A stretch of DNA of 64,000 nt, taken from contig NZ_JBPOEU010000014.1 in assembly GCF_051251695.1 (NCBI RefSeq), positions 51,581 through 115,580 on the forward strand, written 5' to 3'. The translations under genes were made by a program, and so were the position numbers. This document shows positions 1 through 7,891 of the stretch, in pieces. The notes beneath the pieces were generated by a model, which was not told the DNA's origin, ran no database searches, and saw nothing but the letters and a program-made list of their open reading frames with translations. Position 1 is the stretch's first letter; each line of letters starts with the position of its first letter. The stretch is from Maritalea sp051251695 (GTDB lineage Bacteria > Pseudomonadota > Alphaproteobacteria > Rhizobiales > Devosiaceae).

Positions 1-708
1 CAAAAATTTATCAATCTGATGAATGCCCATGCCAGAAACTTGGGCATGAGCAACAGCTTTTTTGTCAATCCAAACGGATTGCATGAACCTGATCAAGTCA
101 CCAGTGCGCGCGATCTTGCTATTCTTTCGATTGTCATCCGCAATCGATATCCACAATATGATGGTATTTTCAACACGCGTACGGTGGAGTTTGGTAAATC
201 AAAACTCGCATCATTTAATATTTTGCTGACGAAATTTCGCGGCACCACAGGCATGAAAACCGGCTATGTCTGCTCGTCTGGCCTTAACATAGTGGCGACG
301 GCTGAACGAAATGGCCGAAAACTGATGGCTGTTGTTTTGGGCGGATCATCATCCCGCGAACGTGGCGAATTGACCGCCTTGTTGCTTGAACGAGGCTTTT
401 CTAACCGTTATCCGGGCACCGGAAAATCTGTGACCCGCATCGCCAACTTGGCGGTACCTCCGGTGGATATGCGCCCCAAAATTTGCGGCAAGCAGGCGAA
501 TGAATATGTCGCTGCGCGCAAGGCAGCTTTTCCTTTCGGACTAGAAGGGGAAATCACTTACCTTGGCGACAGCGTTGCGGCCAAACGTGTGCGTGTTCGC
601 ACGCTGGGCAAGCTCGTAAATGTCGATTTACCGCGCCCACGTCCATCTTACATTTTTGTGCCCAGCGTTGCACAGATTGCTCTGCCTAAACCTCGGCCAA
701 GCAATTAA
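1..708 (+). CDS. D-alanyl-D-alanine carboxypeptidase (peptidase S11), 5'-truncated by window edge
   Basis: The C-terminal 235 residues of a penicillin-binding-protein-type DD-carboxypeptidase that trims the terminal D-Ala from peptidoglycan stem peptides in the periplasm. The frame is already open at base 1, so the start, signal peptide, SxxK nucleophile and SxN motif lie outside the window. Visible family signs are the stretch SNSFFVNPNGL followed by a second catalytic motif, KTG, in GTTGMKTGY (codons at about 256-264), and the GLN(I/L)VATAERNGRKL strand typical of S11 enzymes. A proline-rich C-terminal segment of about 100 residues follows and has no membrane-anchor helix that I can see. 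The gene converges on ada with a 16-base gap. The assignment is secure; which DacA/DacC/DacF paralogue it is cannot be told. Confidence 0.9.
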   Translation, partial: QKFINLMNAHARNLGMSNSFFVNPNGLHEPDQVTSARDLAILSIVIRNRYPQYDGIFNTRTVEFGKSKLASFNILLTKFRGTTGMKTGYVCSSGLNIVATAERNGRKLMAVVLGGSSSRERGELTALLLERGFSNRYPGTGKSVTRIANLAVPPVDMRPKICGKQANEYVAARKAAFPFGLEGEITYLGDSVAAKRVRVRTLGKLVNVDLPRPRPSYIFVPSVAQIALPKPRPSN

Positions 709-724
709 GGTCGCTGCGAGGCGT

Positions 725-1786
725 TTAAGCTTTTTGCTGCGCATAGTGGCGTTCGAGCTCAATTAGCTTTTGTTTGCGCCACAGGCCTCCGCCATATCCG
801 GTTAGTGACCCATCCGCCCCAATGACCCGATGACAGGGGATGAGGATGGCGATTTGGTTCGCTCCATTTGCACGCGCCACCGCACGGGTGGCCGTTGGCC
901 GTTCGATTTCAGCGGCGAGTTGGGAATAGCTTTTCGTTTGCCCAGCCGGAATGAGCCGCAAGGCGTCCCAGACATTTTTGGTAAAATCCGAGCCGTGCAT
1001 CGTTATGGCAACATCGAATTGATCTGATTGTCCTTTAAAGAAACGCGTTAGTTCTTGTTCCACCTGTTCTGTGGGTGGATAACGACCGACGCCGATATTG
1101 CCTTTGACGAGCTTAAACAGTTTTCCGAGTTCTGTTTTGATCGCCTTACGGTCGGCAAACTCCAGCAAATGCAAACTGTCCTTGTCGCTGACCGCAATCA
1201 TGGGCCCGAGTTCGGTTTCAATCCAGTCAGCCTTGAGCATTGCATCTTTGACCAACTTTCCCGGTGGTAAACCCAACAAGTTGGCAAAGGCTGTTCTAAA
1301 CGCGCTGGGCGAAGAATATCCCGCATCCAATTGGGCGTCGATAACTTTGCCGCCATCAGCCAAAGTGGTGAACCCATCACGGATGCGACTTAGCCGCGCC
1401 ATTTCCAAAAAGGTAATGCCAAACTGGCGTTTGAAGGCACGTCTGACGGTTGAAGGGTCAAATCCCATACGCACGATGTCTGGTTCTCCCCAGCGCCGCG
1501 CGGGCTCATCCAGCAGGGCCTTTGTCAGCGTTTGGATTATCGGGTCGCCATTTGCTTCTGGTGCCAGTGGTTTGCATCGTTTGCAGGGACGAAACCCAGC
1601 TTCAATTGCACCGCCAACGTCAGGATAAAACGTACAATTCTCGCGTTTTGGTTTTCGCGCCGGACAGGTCAGGCGACAAAAAATCCCAGTGGATGACACG
1701 CCAACATAGGCGTGCCCGTCATAGGCGGGATCGCGATCTAAAAGCGCTTGATATAGTTTGTCGTCATTTGGCAATTGAAATAGCAT
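725..1786 (-). CDS. ada: Ada: bifunctional methylphosphotriester/O6-methylguanine-DNA methyltransferase and AraC-type activator
   Basis: A 353-aa alkylation-repair protein and regulator. The N-terminal zinc domain carries four cysteines (C37, C41, C68, C71) with the spacing of E. coli Ada, where the first accepts methyl from DNA phosphotriesters. An AraC-type helix-turn-helix region spans about residues 85-180. The C-terminal suicide methyltransferase domain has the IPCHRV motif with the acceptor cysteine at about 318. All three parts are present, so the protein should both repair DNA and, once methylated, activate transcription. It stands alone on the minus strand and no alkB or alkA is adjacent. 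The ATG at 1786 is the only good start. Confidence 0.95.
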   Translation of the reverse strand: MLFQLPNDDKLYQALLDRDPAYDGHAYVGVSSTGIFCRLTCPARKPKRENCTFYPDVGGAIEAGFRPCKRCKPLAPEANGDPIIQTLTKALLDEPARRWGEPDIVRMGFDPSTVRRAFKRQFGITFLEMARLSRIRDGFTTLADGGKVIDAQLDAGYSSPSAFRTAFANLLGLPPGKLVKDAMLKADWIETELGPMIAVSDKDSLHLLEFADRKAIKTELGKLFKLVKGNIGVGRYPPTEQVEQELTRFFKGQSDQFDVAITMHGSDFTKNVWDALRLIPAGQTKSYSQLAAEIERPTATRAVARANGANQIAILIPCHRVIGADGSLTGYGGGLWRKQKLIELERHYAQQKA

Positions 1787-1849
1787 GGAAACAAATTAGC
1801 ATGAAATTTGCGACCCTGTCCGTCGCAATTCGGGCGTTTATTGTCCTAT

Positions 1850-2077
1850 TTATGCTTTTTGAATTTCAAACCGCAAATGGTTGTCGACTTTTGTGCTGTT
1901 AATCAGGCGATGACCATTTTGATTGCACATATTGGGAATATCAATCGCTGCCAATGGATCGCTTGCCAGCACAGCCAGCCGTTCGCCGGACTTCAGGCTT
2001 GCCAGCGCTTTTTCTGCCTTGATAACGGGTAGGGGGCAATTCAACCCAATCGTATCTATTTCCATTTTCGTTTGCAT
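1850..2077 (-). CDS. TusA/SirA-family sulfur carrier protein
   Basis: A 75-aa protein of the TusA (SirA/YedF/YeeD) family. The family signature LNCPLPV near residues 13-19 contains the cysteine that carries persulfide sulfur in TusA proteins. The rest fits the compact alpha/beta fold (LKSGERLAVLASDPLAAIDI). True TusA delivers sulfur for tRNA 2-thiouridine synthesis, but alphaproteobacterial paralogues are often of unknown partner, and there is no tus or thiosulfate-oxidation gene here, so I do not give the tusA symbol. It lies 6 bases downstream of the CAP-domain lipoprotein gene and is probably cotranscribed with it. Confidence 0.85.
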   Translation of the reverse strand: MQTKMEIDTIGLNCPLPVIKAEKALASLKSGERLAVLASDPLAAIDIPNMCNQNGHRLINSTKVDNHLRFEIQKA

Positions 2078-2083
2078 AGCTGC

Positions 2084-2548
2084 TCAGTCTTGAACCACCA
2101 GCACCCAATGCGTGCCAAAGTTTGAATTTTGACTGTAATTTACCGCTAGGCCTGCTTGTTTTGCTTTGGGCGTTAGCAATGTTTTGGCGTCACGGCTAGA
2201 ACTGCGCCAGCCGGAAAACGTTTCTGCGAAGTTGGAATATCCGGCGCTGAACAGGGCAGATGCATTTGATTTTTGAGCGATCAAAGCCGCAGCGCCATTA
2301 TTGTTTCCGTCTTTTGCATAAAGGGCAGAGGACATTGTCGCCACATTGTTCAGGTCTGGCGTTAATGTTAGTGACGGCAGATTATTGGCAGCGCGATATT
2401 GATTGATTAGGCCAATAGCCTCTTGGCGATCCAATTGTGCGCCTGGTTTTGCCATCGACGCTGTTAAACCAACAGGCAGCGGACTGGTCGCGGCGACACA
2501 TCCGGCAAGCGGTAACAATAGAGCAAAAATGGCGAATAACTTACGCAT
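2084..2548 (-). CDS. CAP (SCP/PR1-like) domain lipoprotein
   Basis: A 154-aa predicted outer- or inner-membrane lipoprotein. The start chosen is ATG 2548 because GGGGA sits 5 bases upstream; the longer frame begins with a TTG. The N-terminus MRKLFAIFALLLPLAGC is a lipoprotein signal with lipobox LAGC. The mature part has the CAP-family pattern: INQYRAANNLPSL near the front, a central helix AALYAKDG-like segment, and the terminal GTHWVLVVQD strand. Bacterial CAP proteins are secreted proteins of largely unknown function. It is followed after 6 bases by the TusA-family gene. Confidence 0.8.
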   Translation of the reverse strand: MRKLFAIFALLLPLAGCVAATSPLPVGLTASMAKPGAQLDRQEAIGLINQYRAANNLPSLTLTPDLNNVATMSSALYAKDGNNNGAAALIAQKSNASALFSAGYSNFAETFSGWRSSSRDAKTLLTPKAKQAGLAVNYSQNSNFGTHWVLVVQD

Positions 2549-2659
2549 AACAATCCCCAATCAACAACAATATCGGCTTTTAGCAGAGCAAATAAAAAAC
2601 GGCCAGCAAATGAATGCTGACCGACTGCAATTGATCTTAAAAGTGGGGCGAAATTGAGA

Positions 2660-3139
2660 TTAATCTGCGCGGTCGATGCGGGTTGTAAAACAAGTATACC
2701 CAGCGGAACGTAAATGAATGAATGCTACATCTTCTTTGTTGAAAATGGTTTTGGCGACATCTTCAAGTTCTGCAACTTGAACAATTTGGCCTGTGGTGTA
2801 GTCAATTTTTTCGTCCGGTGAATAACCGCGTATCATGAGCTGTTCACGTTGTGCGATCACGGGAGGTAACGTGCCCTTTTCATTTTGATAGCGCTGACAA
2901 GGTTCACCACAGATAAATATGGGGCCGGTTTCTGTAAACGCGCCAGAGCCTTGGAACGGTTTATATGCACCAAGCAATACGGGTTTTCCTTCGGCGATAT
3001 TTTCAAGGCAATGCCGACATGGGGCGCTGCCATCAGAGACACGATGTTCTAGTGGATTAGAATAGTCGTCTTGTCCCCCATCCCACCATTTTTGCGCATG
3101 TTGGGTTGGGATCGCAGTAAATTTGATTGAGGACGTCAT
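2660..3139 (-). CDS. DUF1203 family protein
   Basis: A 159-aa cytosolic protein with the features of DUF1203: CRHCLENIAEGKPVLLGAYKPF, an ICGEPCQRY segment, the central PPVIAQREQLMIRGYSPDEKI stretch, and a C-terminal FIHLRSAGYTCFTTRIDR strand. The function of the family is unknown. The cysteines (CRHC, C-x3-C) hint at metal binding but this is inference. The start at 3139 is supported by a strong AAGGAG placed just upstream (AAGGAGATCATC then ATG). It stands alone between the CAP lipoprotein and the end of the phosphonate operon. Confidence 0.8.
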   Translation of the reverse strand: MTSSIKFTAIPTQHAQKWWDGGQDDYSNPLEHRVSDGSAPCRHCLENIAEGKPVLLGAYKPFQGSGAFTETGPIFICGEPCQRYQNEKGTLPPVIAQREQLMIRGYSPDEKIDYTTGQIVQVAELEDVAKTIFNKEDVAFIHLRSAGYTCFTTRIDRAD

Positions 3140-3208
3140 GATGATCTCCTTGTTTTAAGACAAGAAGATGCAAAACGAACTGCGTTTAAGCGACCCGATT
3201 TTGACCGA

Positions 3209-3820
3209 TTAGCTGTATTTTTTCAAAAATTCTTCGGCTGACAATTTGCGCATGTCTGGCAATGTCTCTTTAAGGGTGTCGCGTGACCAATCCCACCACG
3301 CCAATTTTTGCATTTGAGCTGCAACGTCTTCGGGTAAACGTCTTTTTATCTGCTTGGCGGGGACGCCGCCCACAATCGTATAGGGCTCGACATCTTTGCT
3401 GACCACAGCACCGGCACCGATCACCGCGCCGGTTCCAATGTTAACGCCAGCCAAAACCACAACACCGTGCCCGATCCAGACATCATGACCGACTGTTACT
3501 TGGTGGTCTTTGCGCCAATCAAAAAACGCTTTGTCATCTTCACCTAAACCGTAAGCCGCAGCCCGATAGGTAAAATGATGTTGGCTGGCACGCCAAGTCG
3601 GGTGGTTGCCCGGATTGATGCGCACATCGCTGGCGATGGAGCAGAACTTGCCGATCTTCGTCCAAACAATAGAGCAACGTTGCATGGCGTAGGAATAGTC
3701 GCCAAGTGTGCTTTCGATAAAAGCAACGTCATGGGATAGTTCAGTCCACACGCCAAGGTTTGACCCAATCGTGTTGGTATTTTCGCCGATGCTGGGCGTT
3801 TCACTGAGTTGTTTGGCCAT
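3209..3820 (-). CDS. Phosphonate-operon acetyltransferase, left-handed beta-helix (CatB/Vat-like)
   Basis: A 203-aa hexapeptide-repeat acetyltransferase. Successive I-G-x-G / V-x-x-G-A turns (for example VTVGHDVWIGHGVVVLAGV and IGTGAVIGAGAVVSKDV) form the left-handed beta-helix, with the cap GGVPAKQIKRR and a C-terminal WWDW stretch as in xenobiotic acetyltransferases. Homologues sit at the end of many alphaproteobacterial phn operons and are called phosphonate metabolism acetyltransferases. They may acetylate aminoalkylphosphonates, as the unrelated PhnO does, but this is inference. The start at 3820 follows GAGGAC at a good distance and lies 7 bases after the phnN stop; the longer frame would overlap phnN. 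Confidence 0.85.
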   Translation of the reverse strand: MAKQLSETPSIGENTNTIGSNLGVWTELSHDVAFIESTLGDYSYAMQRCSIVWTKIGKFCSIASDVRINPGNHPTWRASQHHFTYRAAAYGLGEDDKAFFDWRKDHQVTVGHDVWIGHGVVVLAGVNIGTGAVIGAGAVVSKDVEPYTIVGGVPAKQIKRRLPEDVAAQMQKLAWWDWSRDTLKETLPDMRKLSAEEFLKKYS

Positions 3821-3827
3821 AGTGTCC

Positions 3828-4406
3828 TCAAACGTTTGATTTTTGCACAAACAGGTCTTCCAGTGTTTTCACAAAGGATGTGATCCCTTGATCCAGCGTT
3901 GTATCATTGTGAATCTGTGAAACCGGAATGCCTTTTGGCAATTTAATTGGCGCTCTTTCGAGACGTGATTTGATATCGGCTTGGGTTTCTCGCCCACGAC
4001 CTGCAAGCCGTTGGGCCCGCAAATCAAGATCGGCCACAATGTTGGCAATGTGGACTGGATATTTTTTTGCTGCGTCACCAATTATTGCGCGGGAAACGTT
4101 ACAAACGGTAATTTTACCGTCACGCAAATGTTCCTCGATAGATTTTGGGATGATGTAGCCAAGTCCATGCGCTTGCCAGTTAAGAGCTGTCTCGCCTTCA
4201 ATGACCATGCGGGTGTAATCATCAAATGTAATTGTATCGTGATCTTCAAGCGCAGCAACAGCATCCCGCGTAATTAGACGACGAGGAAACGCAAAGTTGG
4301 GGTTATTTTCTAACGCTTGCTGAGCGCCCATAAGAAGGCTATCTTTGCCCACCCCTGATCCGCCAACAACGAAAACCAATAAGCCGGAAAATGCTGAAAC
4401 AGTCAT
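3828..4406 (-). CDS. phnN: PhnN: ribose 1,5-bisphosphate phosphokinase
   Basis: A 192-aa P-loop kinase that phosphorylates ribose 1,5-bisphosphate to PRPP, the last step that returns the C-P lyase sugar to metabolism. The Walker A motif GGSGVGKDS is at residues 15-23, followed by RRLITRDAV and the RGRET lid region of guanylate-kinase-like enzymes. The start at 4406 was chosen because it begins 11 bases after the phnM stop and gives the family length; the longer frame runs back into phnM. It lies between phnM and the acetyltransferase gene. Confidence 0.93.
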   Translation of the reverse strand: MTVSAFSGLLVFVVGGSGVGKDSLLMGAQQALENNPNFAFPRRLITRDAVAALEDHDTITFDDYTRMVIEGETALNWQAHGLGYIIPKSIEEHLRDGKITVCNVSRAIIGDAAKKYPVHIANIVADLDLRAQRLAGRGRETQADIKSRLERAPIKLPKGIPVSQIHNDTTLDQGITSFVKTLEDLFVQKSNV

Positions 4407-4417
4407 GATCTGGTTTC

Positions 4418-5560
4418 CTATATGACCCGCACACCATCGCGCCAAACCGCACGAACGATTGGCACACCATCGTCTGGCAAAGTTACGCGCACAAAGTCCG
4501 CCTTTTTGCCTTGAGCGATTTCTCCCCGATCATCCAATCCTGCGGCTTTGGCCGGGTTTTTGGTGATCATGGCGACCGACTGAGGCAGAGTGATATGGTC
4601 AACTTGTTTGGGCAAAGAAAAGGCTGCTTGCATTAAAGAGAACGGCACGTAATCTGAACTCAAAACATCCAAGAAACCTTCGTCAGCCAGTTGTGTCGCT
4701 GAAATGTTGCCCGAATGGGACATGCCCCGCACAACGTTTGGCGCGCCCATCAGAATAGATAGTCCTGCATCCCGTGCGGCGCTTGCCGCGTCAATTGTTG
4801 TTGGGAATTCAGAAATGGCAACGCCGTTTTCTTGGGCTTCTTCCACATGGGCTTTGGTGGCATCATCGTGGCTTGCAAGGGCCAGACCGACTTCGTGGCC
4901 TTTTTCAACAATGGCACGGCGATTGTTTTCTGAGTATTTTTCCTGGTCGGCGATGCGATTGGAAATGAAAATTTCCATTTGATCATCGCTCATGCCCGTT
5001 TTGCCCTGATAGTAGGCGTAGTACTGTTCCAGTTTAACGAATTGTCGTTGCCCGGGCGTATGGTCCATCAAGCTGGCAAGGCGCACCATATCAAGTTCAC
5101 AATATTGCTCGAACTGCTCAAGCGCGTCGTGAGAAGACAACTCGCAGCGCAAATGTACCAAATGATCTGCACGAAGGCGTTTGTCTTCTTTGGCCTTGCC
5201 AATCGCGCCAACCAACACTTCCACATGCTCGCCCATGTTTTTCATGTCGCTGTCAGAGCCGACGCGAACCGCGTCATAAACCGTGGTGATGCCGGACGAG
5301 GAAACTTGCGCATCATGTGCGTGTAGAGCGGCCATAGGGTCCCAAAAAACGCGCGGGCGTGGCCGGTAGTGGTTTTCAAGATGATCGGTGTGTAATTCCA
5401 CTAGGCCAGGGAGCAGAAAGTCGCCTTCAAAATCCATGCCTGTTGCGGCGCCATTATGATCGACCGACGTTATTTTACCGTTGCCGACGCCGACCCCACC
5501 TTCAACAACTTCGTCAGCGAGAATCATTTTGGCGTTTTTAATTGCGTTCAGTTCGGACAT
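4418..5560 (-). CDS. phnM: PhnM: ribose 1-methylphosphonate 5-triphosphate diphosphatase
   Basis: A 380-aa amidohydrolase-superfamily enzyme that removes pyrophosphate from alkylphosphonate ribose 5-triphosphate to give the substrate of PhnJ. The metal-binding motif LPGLVELHTDHLENH lies near residues 49-63, where most amidohydrolases have HxH and PhnM has HTDH. Later strands SHDDAT and LSSDYVP supply further ligands. It overlaps the DUF1045 gene by 13 bases and is followed by phnN, so translation is probably coupled. Confidence 0.95.
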   Translation of the reverse strand: MSELNAIKNAKMILADEVVEGGVGVGNGKITSVDHNGAATGMDFEGDFLLPGLVELHTDHLENHYRPRPRVFWDPMAALHAHDAQVSSSGITTVYDAVRVGSDSDMKNMGEHVEVLVGAIGKAKEDKRLRADHLVHLRCELSSHDALEQFEQYCELDMVRLASLMDHTPGQRQFVKLEQYYAYYQGKTGMSDDQMEIFISNRIADQEKYSENNRRAIVEKGHEVGLALASHDDATKAHVEEAQENGVAISEFPTTIDAASAARDAGLSILMGAPNVVRGMSHSGNISATQLADEGFLDVLSSDYVPFSLMQAAFSLPKQVDHITLPQSVAMITKNPAKAAGLDDRGEIAQGKKADFVRVTLPDDGVPIVRAVWRDGVRVI

Positions 5561-6276
5561 TTGTTGTGTGCTTTCATCTGGTTCTGACCTTCAAGTTTGA
5601 AGTCAGCGATGCGTTTAAAGGGGGCGTCTTTATCGGGCTCTTCGTAAAGGCAAATGCGGTCGAGCGTGTAGGGTTCGTCAAGAATGGGTTCGAACCAGTT
5701 TTGAGCTGCCCGAAGGATCGATGGTCCGGTGCTTTGGGTTAGTGAGTCAGAGAGGGTCATGTGCATTTTAAACTGATCTAGGACGTAAGGATAACCCCAT
5801 AAATCCAGCAGTTCTATTTGACGTTCATTTAGACCTGCAGCCAAGCGTTTGTCGCGTTTCTCTTGGCTCATTGGTGCGCGGAAATGGTCGAACTGCGTGA
5901 CGCAAAGGGATGCGAAATGCCCCACTTCTTCACTTTGGTGAACCGGAACAAGAGCCAGAAAATGCCCAATTGCTTTGATTTTGAGTTCGCCAATTTCAAC
6001 GGGTGCAGTTGAACGTGCAAACTGTTCAAGGTCTTCTCTCAGCGTTGAAATGTCCTGACCATCAACTAGTCGAAATGGCGGTTTAAGGGTTGCATGAAAA
6101 CCATAACGGCATGGTGATCTCGTTGCGCTAATTAGCTGATCATCGGTGATGCCTTGCACTCTTGGCTGATCCAGTTTTGATCCTTTTGCGCAATCGCGTC
6201 CAAGCCATTGGCAGCCAAGCCGCCAAAGCTTTGAGTTGGTTGAAGGCGCAAAATAGATGCCGTATCGTTTGGTCAT
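5548..6276 (-). CDS. DUF1045 phosphonate-operon protein, 2H phosphoesterase superfamily
   Basis: A 242-aa protein of the DUF1045 family, found in alphaproteobacterial phn operons. It shows two H-x-T motifs about 110 residues apart, FHATL (H61/T63) and MHMTL (H172/T174), the signature of 2H phosphoesterases, which open cyclic phosphates. No phnP is present in the window. PhnP normally opens 5-phosphoribosyl 1,2-cyclic phosphate, so this gene is a plausible replacement; that role is inference. The start MTKRYGIYF at 6276 matches the family N-terminus; an ATG three codons upstream (6285) is possible. It overlaps phnM by 13 bases and follows phnL after 120 bases. Confidence 0.85.
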   Translation of the reverse strand: MTKRYGIYFAPSTNSKLWRLGCQWLGRDCAKGSKLDQPRVQGITDDQLISATRSPCRYGFHATLKPPFRLVDGQDISTLREDLEQFARSTAPVEIGELKIKAIGHFLALVPVHQSEEVGHFASLCVTQFDHFRAPMSQEKRDKRLAAGLNERQIELLDLWGYPYVLDQFKMHMTLSDSLTQSTGPSILRAAQNWFEPILDEPYTLDRICLYEEPDKDAPFKRIADFKLEGQNQMKAHNKCPN

Positions 6277-6396
6277 ATTTTCCATCAGATTTTACGGTCG
6301 CATTTGCGACCGATCATTTAGGTTGGCGAATATCGGCGTGGCATGCCCTATTTGCGTGTCATTTTTTTGACGCTTTAGAACAAACCACTCCAATTC

Positions 6397-7098
6397 TTAT
6401 GCCGCGACGGCAAAAGCGGTGACATCTATAACACGATCCGCGACCTTTTCGCGGGTTTCTATATCGTGGAAAATGCCAAGCATTGCTGTGCCGGTTTGTT
6501 TTTTGTCTTGGATCATCGACAATACGACAGCGCGGTTTGCCGTATCAAGTGACGCCGTTGGCTCATCAAGCAACAACACTTCATGTTCCCCCATAAAGCC
6601 GCGAGCGATATTGACCCGTTGTTGTTCACCACCAGAGAAAGTGGCAGGTGGTAAATCCCATAAATGTTTTGGAATGTTCAATCCGTCCAGCATGTGGGCG
6701 GCTTTTTCTTTTGCACGCTCTTCGCTGTGGCCCCAATGCATGGCGACTTCTGCCACAAGATTAAGGGCAGAAACACGCGGGATGGCAGAAAGGAACTGGC
6801 TGACATAACCAATTTTGGTTTGACGCAAGCGCAATATTTGGCGTGGATCAGCGGTGACGAGGTTGATATATTCACCCTCGACCAACAAAGCGATTTCGCC
6901 CATGTCAGCGGCATAGTTGCCATAGATGAGTTTTAACAGTGTTGACTTACCAGCCCCTGACGGGCCGCCCAAAACAACGCACTCTGAATTATACAGTTCA
7001 AATTCAACATCATTCATCACGGGCATATGCAGTCCGTTTTGCAAATGCATGGTGAAGCTTTTTGAAACGTTTGAGACTTTTAAAACTGGTTGGCGCAT
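6397..7098 (-). CDS. phnL: PhnL: ABC-type ATPase of the C-P lyase complex
   Basis: A 233-aa nucleotide-binding protein. PhnL is needed for ribose 1-phosphonate triphosphate synthesis together with PhnG, PhnH and PhnI; it is not a membrane transporter component. Walker A GGPSGAGKST, signature FSGGEQQRVNIARG and Walker B LLLDEPTASLDT are intact. The start at 7098 lies directly after the phnK stop (7100-7102); the longer open frame would reach back into phnK. About 120 bases separate its stop from the DUF1045 start, the largest gap within the operon. Confidence 0.94.
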   Translation of the reverse strand: MRQPVLKVSNVSKSFTMHLQNGLHMPVMNDVEFELYNSECVVLGGPSGAGKSTLLKLIYGNYAADMGEIALLVEGEYINLVTADPRQILRLRQTKIGYVSQFLSAIPRVSALNLVAEVAMHWGHSEERAKEKAAHMLDGLNIPKHLWDLPPATFSGGEQQRVNIARGFMGEHEVLLLDEPTASLDTANRAVVLSMIQDKKQTGTAMLGIFHDIETREKVADRVIDVTAFAVAA

Positions 7099-7099
7099 C

Positions 7100-7891
7100 T
7101 TAAGCCCCCACTTGCAAAATCGAAGATACCAACAATTGTGTGTATGCTTGGTGTGGATCATCAAGAACCTGATCGGTTAGGCCTTGTTCGATGACTTCCC
7201 CACCCTTCATTACCATGATGCGGTGAGAAAGGAGCCGCGCAACGGCAAGGTCATGGGTTACGATAACAATCGAAAGACCAAGGTCAGTTACAAGTTTACG
7301 GATCAAATCCAATAGACGCGCCTGTACTGAAACATCTAGGCCGCCGGTTGGCTCATCCATGAAAACAAGACGTGGATTTGTCACCAAATTACGGGCAATT
7401 TGCAAGCGCTGTTGCATGCCACCAGAAAATGTTCGTGGCGCATCATCTACCCGGTCGGCGCTTATTTCTACACGTTCAAGCCAATCAATTGCTGTTGCGC
7501 GTAAATTGCCATAGTTGCGATGGCCAAGGGCCATCAAGCGCTCGCCCACATTTGCCCCAGCTGAAACCGCCATGCGCAGTCCGTCGCGGGGATGCTGATG
7601 GACAAAGCCCCAATCTGTGCGCAAAAGTGTGCGTTGATTGGCTTCGCTCATCTCATAAAGATTTTCGCTGTGTCCATCCCGGAAGCGATAGTGCGCTTGG
7701 CCCAGTTTTGGCTTGATCTGTGTGGAAAGACAGTTGAGCAATGTTGTTTTACCTGATCCGCTTTCACCAACGATGGCGAGCACTTCACCGGGGTAGAGTT
7801 CGAAATTGACGTCACGACAGCCCAATTGCTGACCATAATAATGGGTCAGGCCTTCAACTTTTAGAAGCGGATTATTGTCATCTAAATTCAT
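7100..7891 (-). CDS. phnK: PhnK: ABC-type ATPase of the C-P lyase complex
   Basis: A 263-aa ATPase that binds the PhnGHIJ core in characterised systems. Walker A GESGSGKTT, signature FSGGMQQRLQIARN and Walker B VFMDEPTGGLDVS are intact, and the protein resembles dipeptide-transporter ATPases as PhnK proteins do. Its ATG overlaps the phnJ stop (ATGA, 7888-7891), and phnL starts just beyond its stop. The tight overlaps in this part of the operon suggest translational coupling for stoichiometric complex assembly. Confidence 0.94.
   Translation of the reverse strand: MNLDDNNPLLKVEGLTHYYGQQLGCRDVNFELYPGEVLAIVGESGSGKTTLLNCLSTQIKPKLGQAHYRFRDGHSENLYEMSEANQRTLLRTDWGFVHQHPRDGLRMAVSAGANVGERLMALGHRNYGNLRATAIDWLERVEISADRVDDAPRTFSGGMQQRLQIARNLVTNPRLVFMDEPTGGLDVSVQARLLDLIRKLVTDLGLSIVIVTHDLAVARLLSHRIMVMKGGEVIEQGLTDQVLDDPHQAYTQLLVSSILQVGA

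Noticed and set aside
725..1786. Plus-strand frames across ada (for example 1098-1628)
   Set aside because: They are shadows of the ada reading frame with no family similarity; the same applies to the many frames antisense to other genes.
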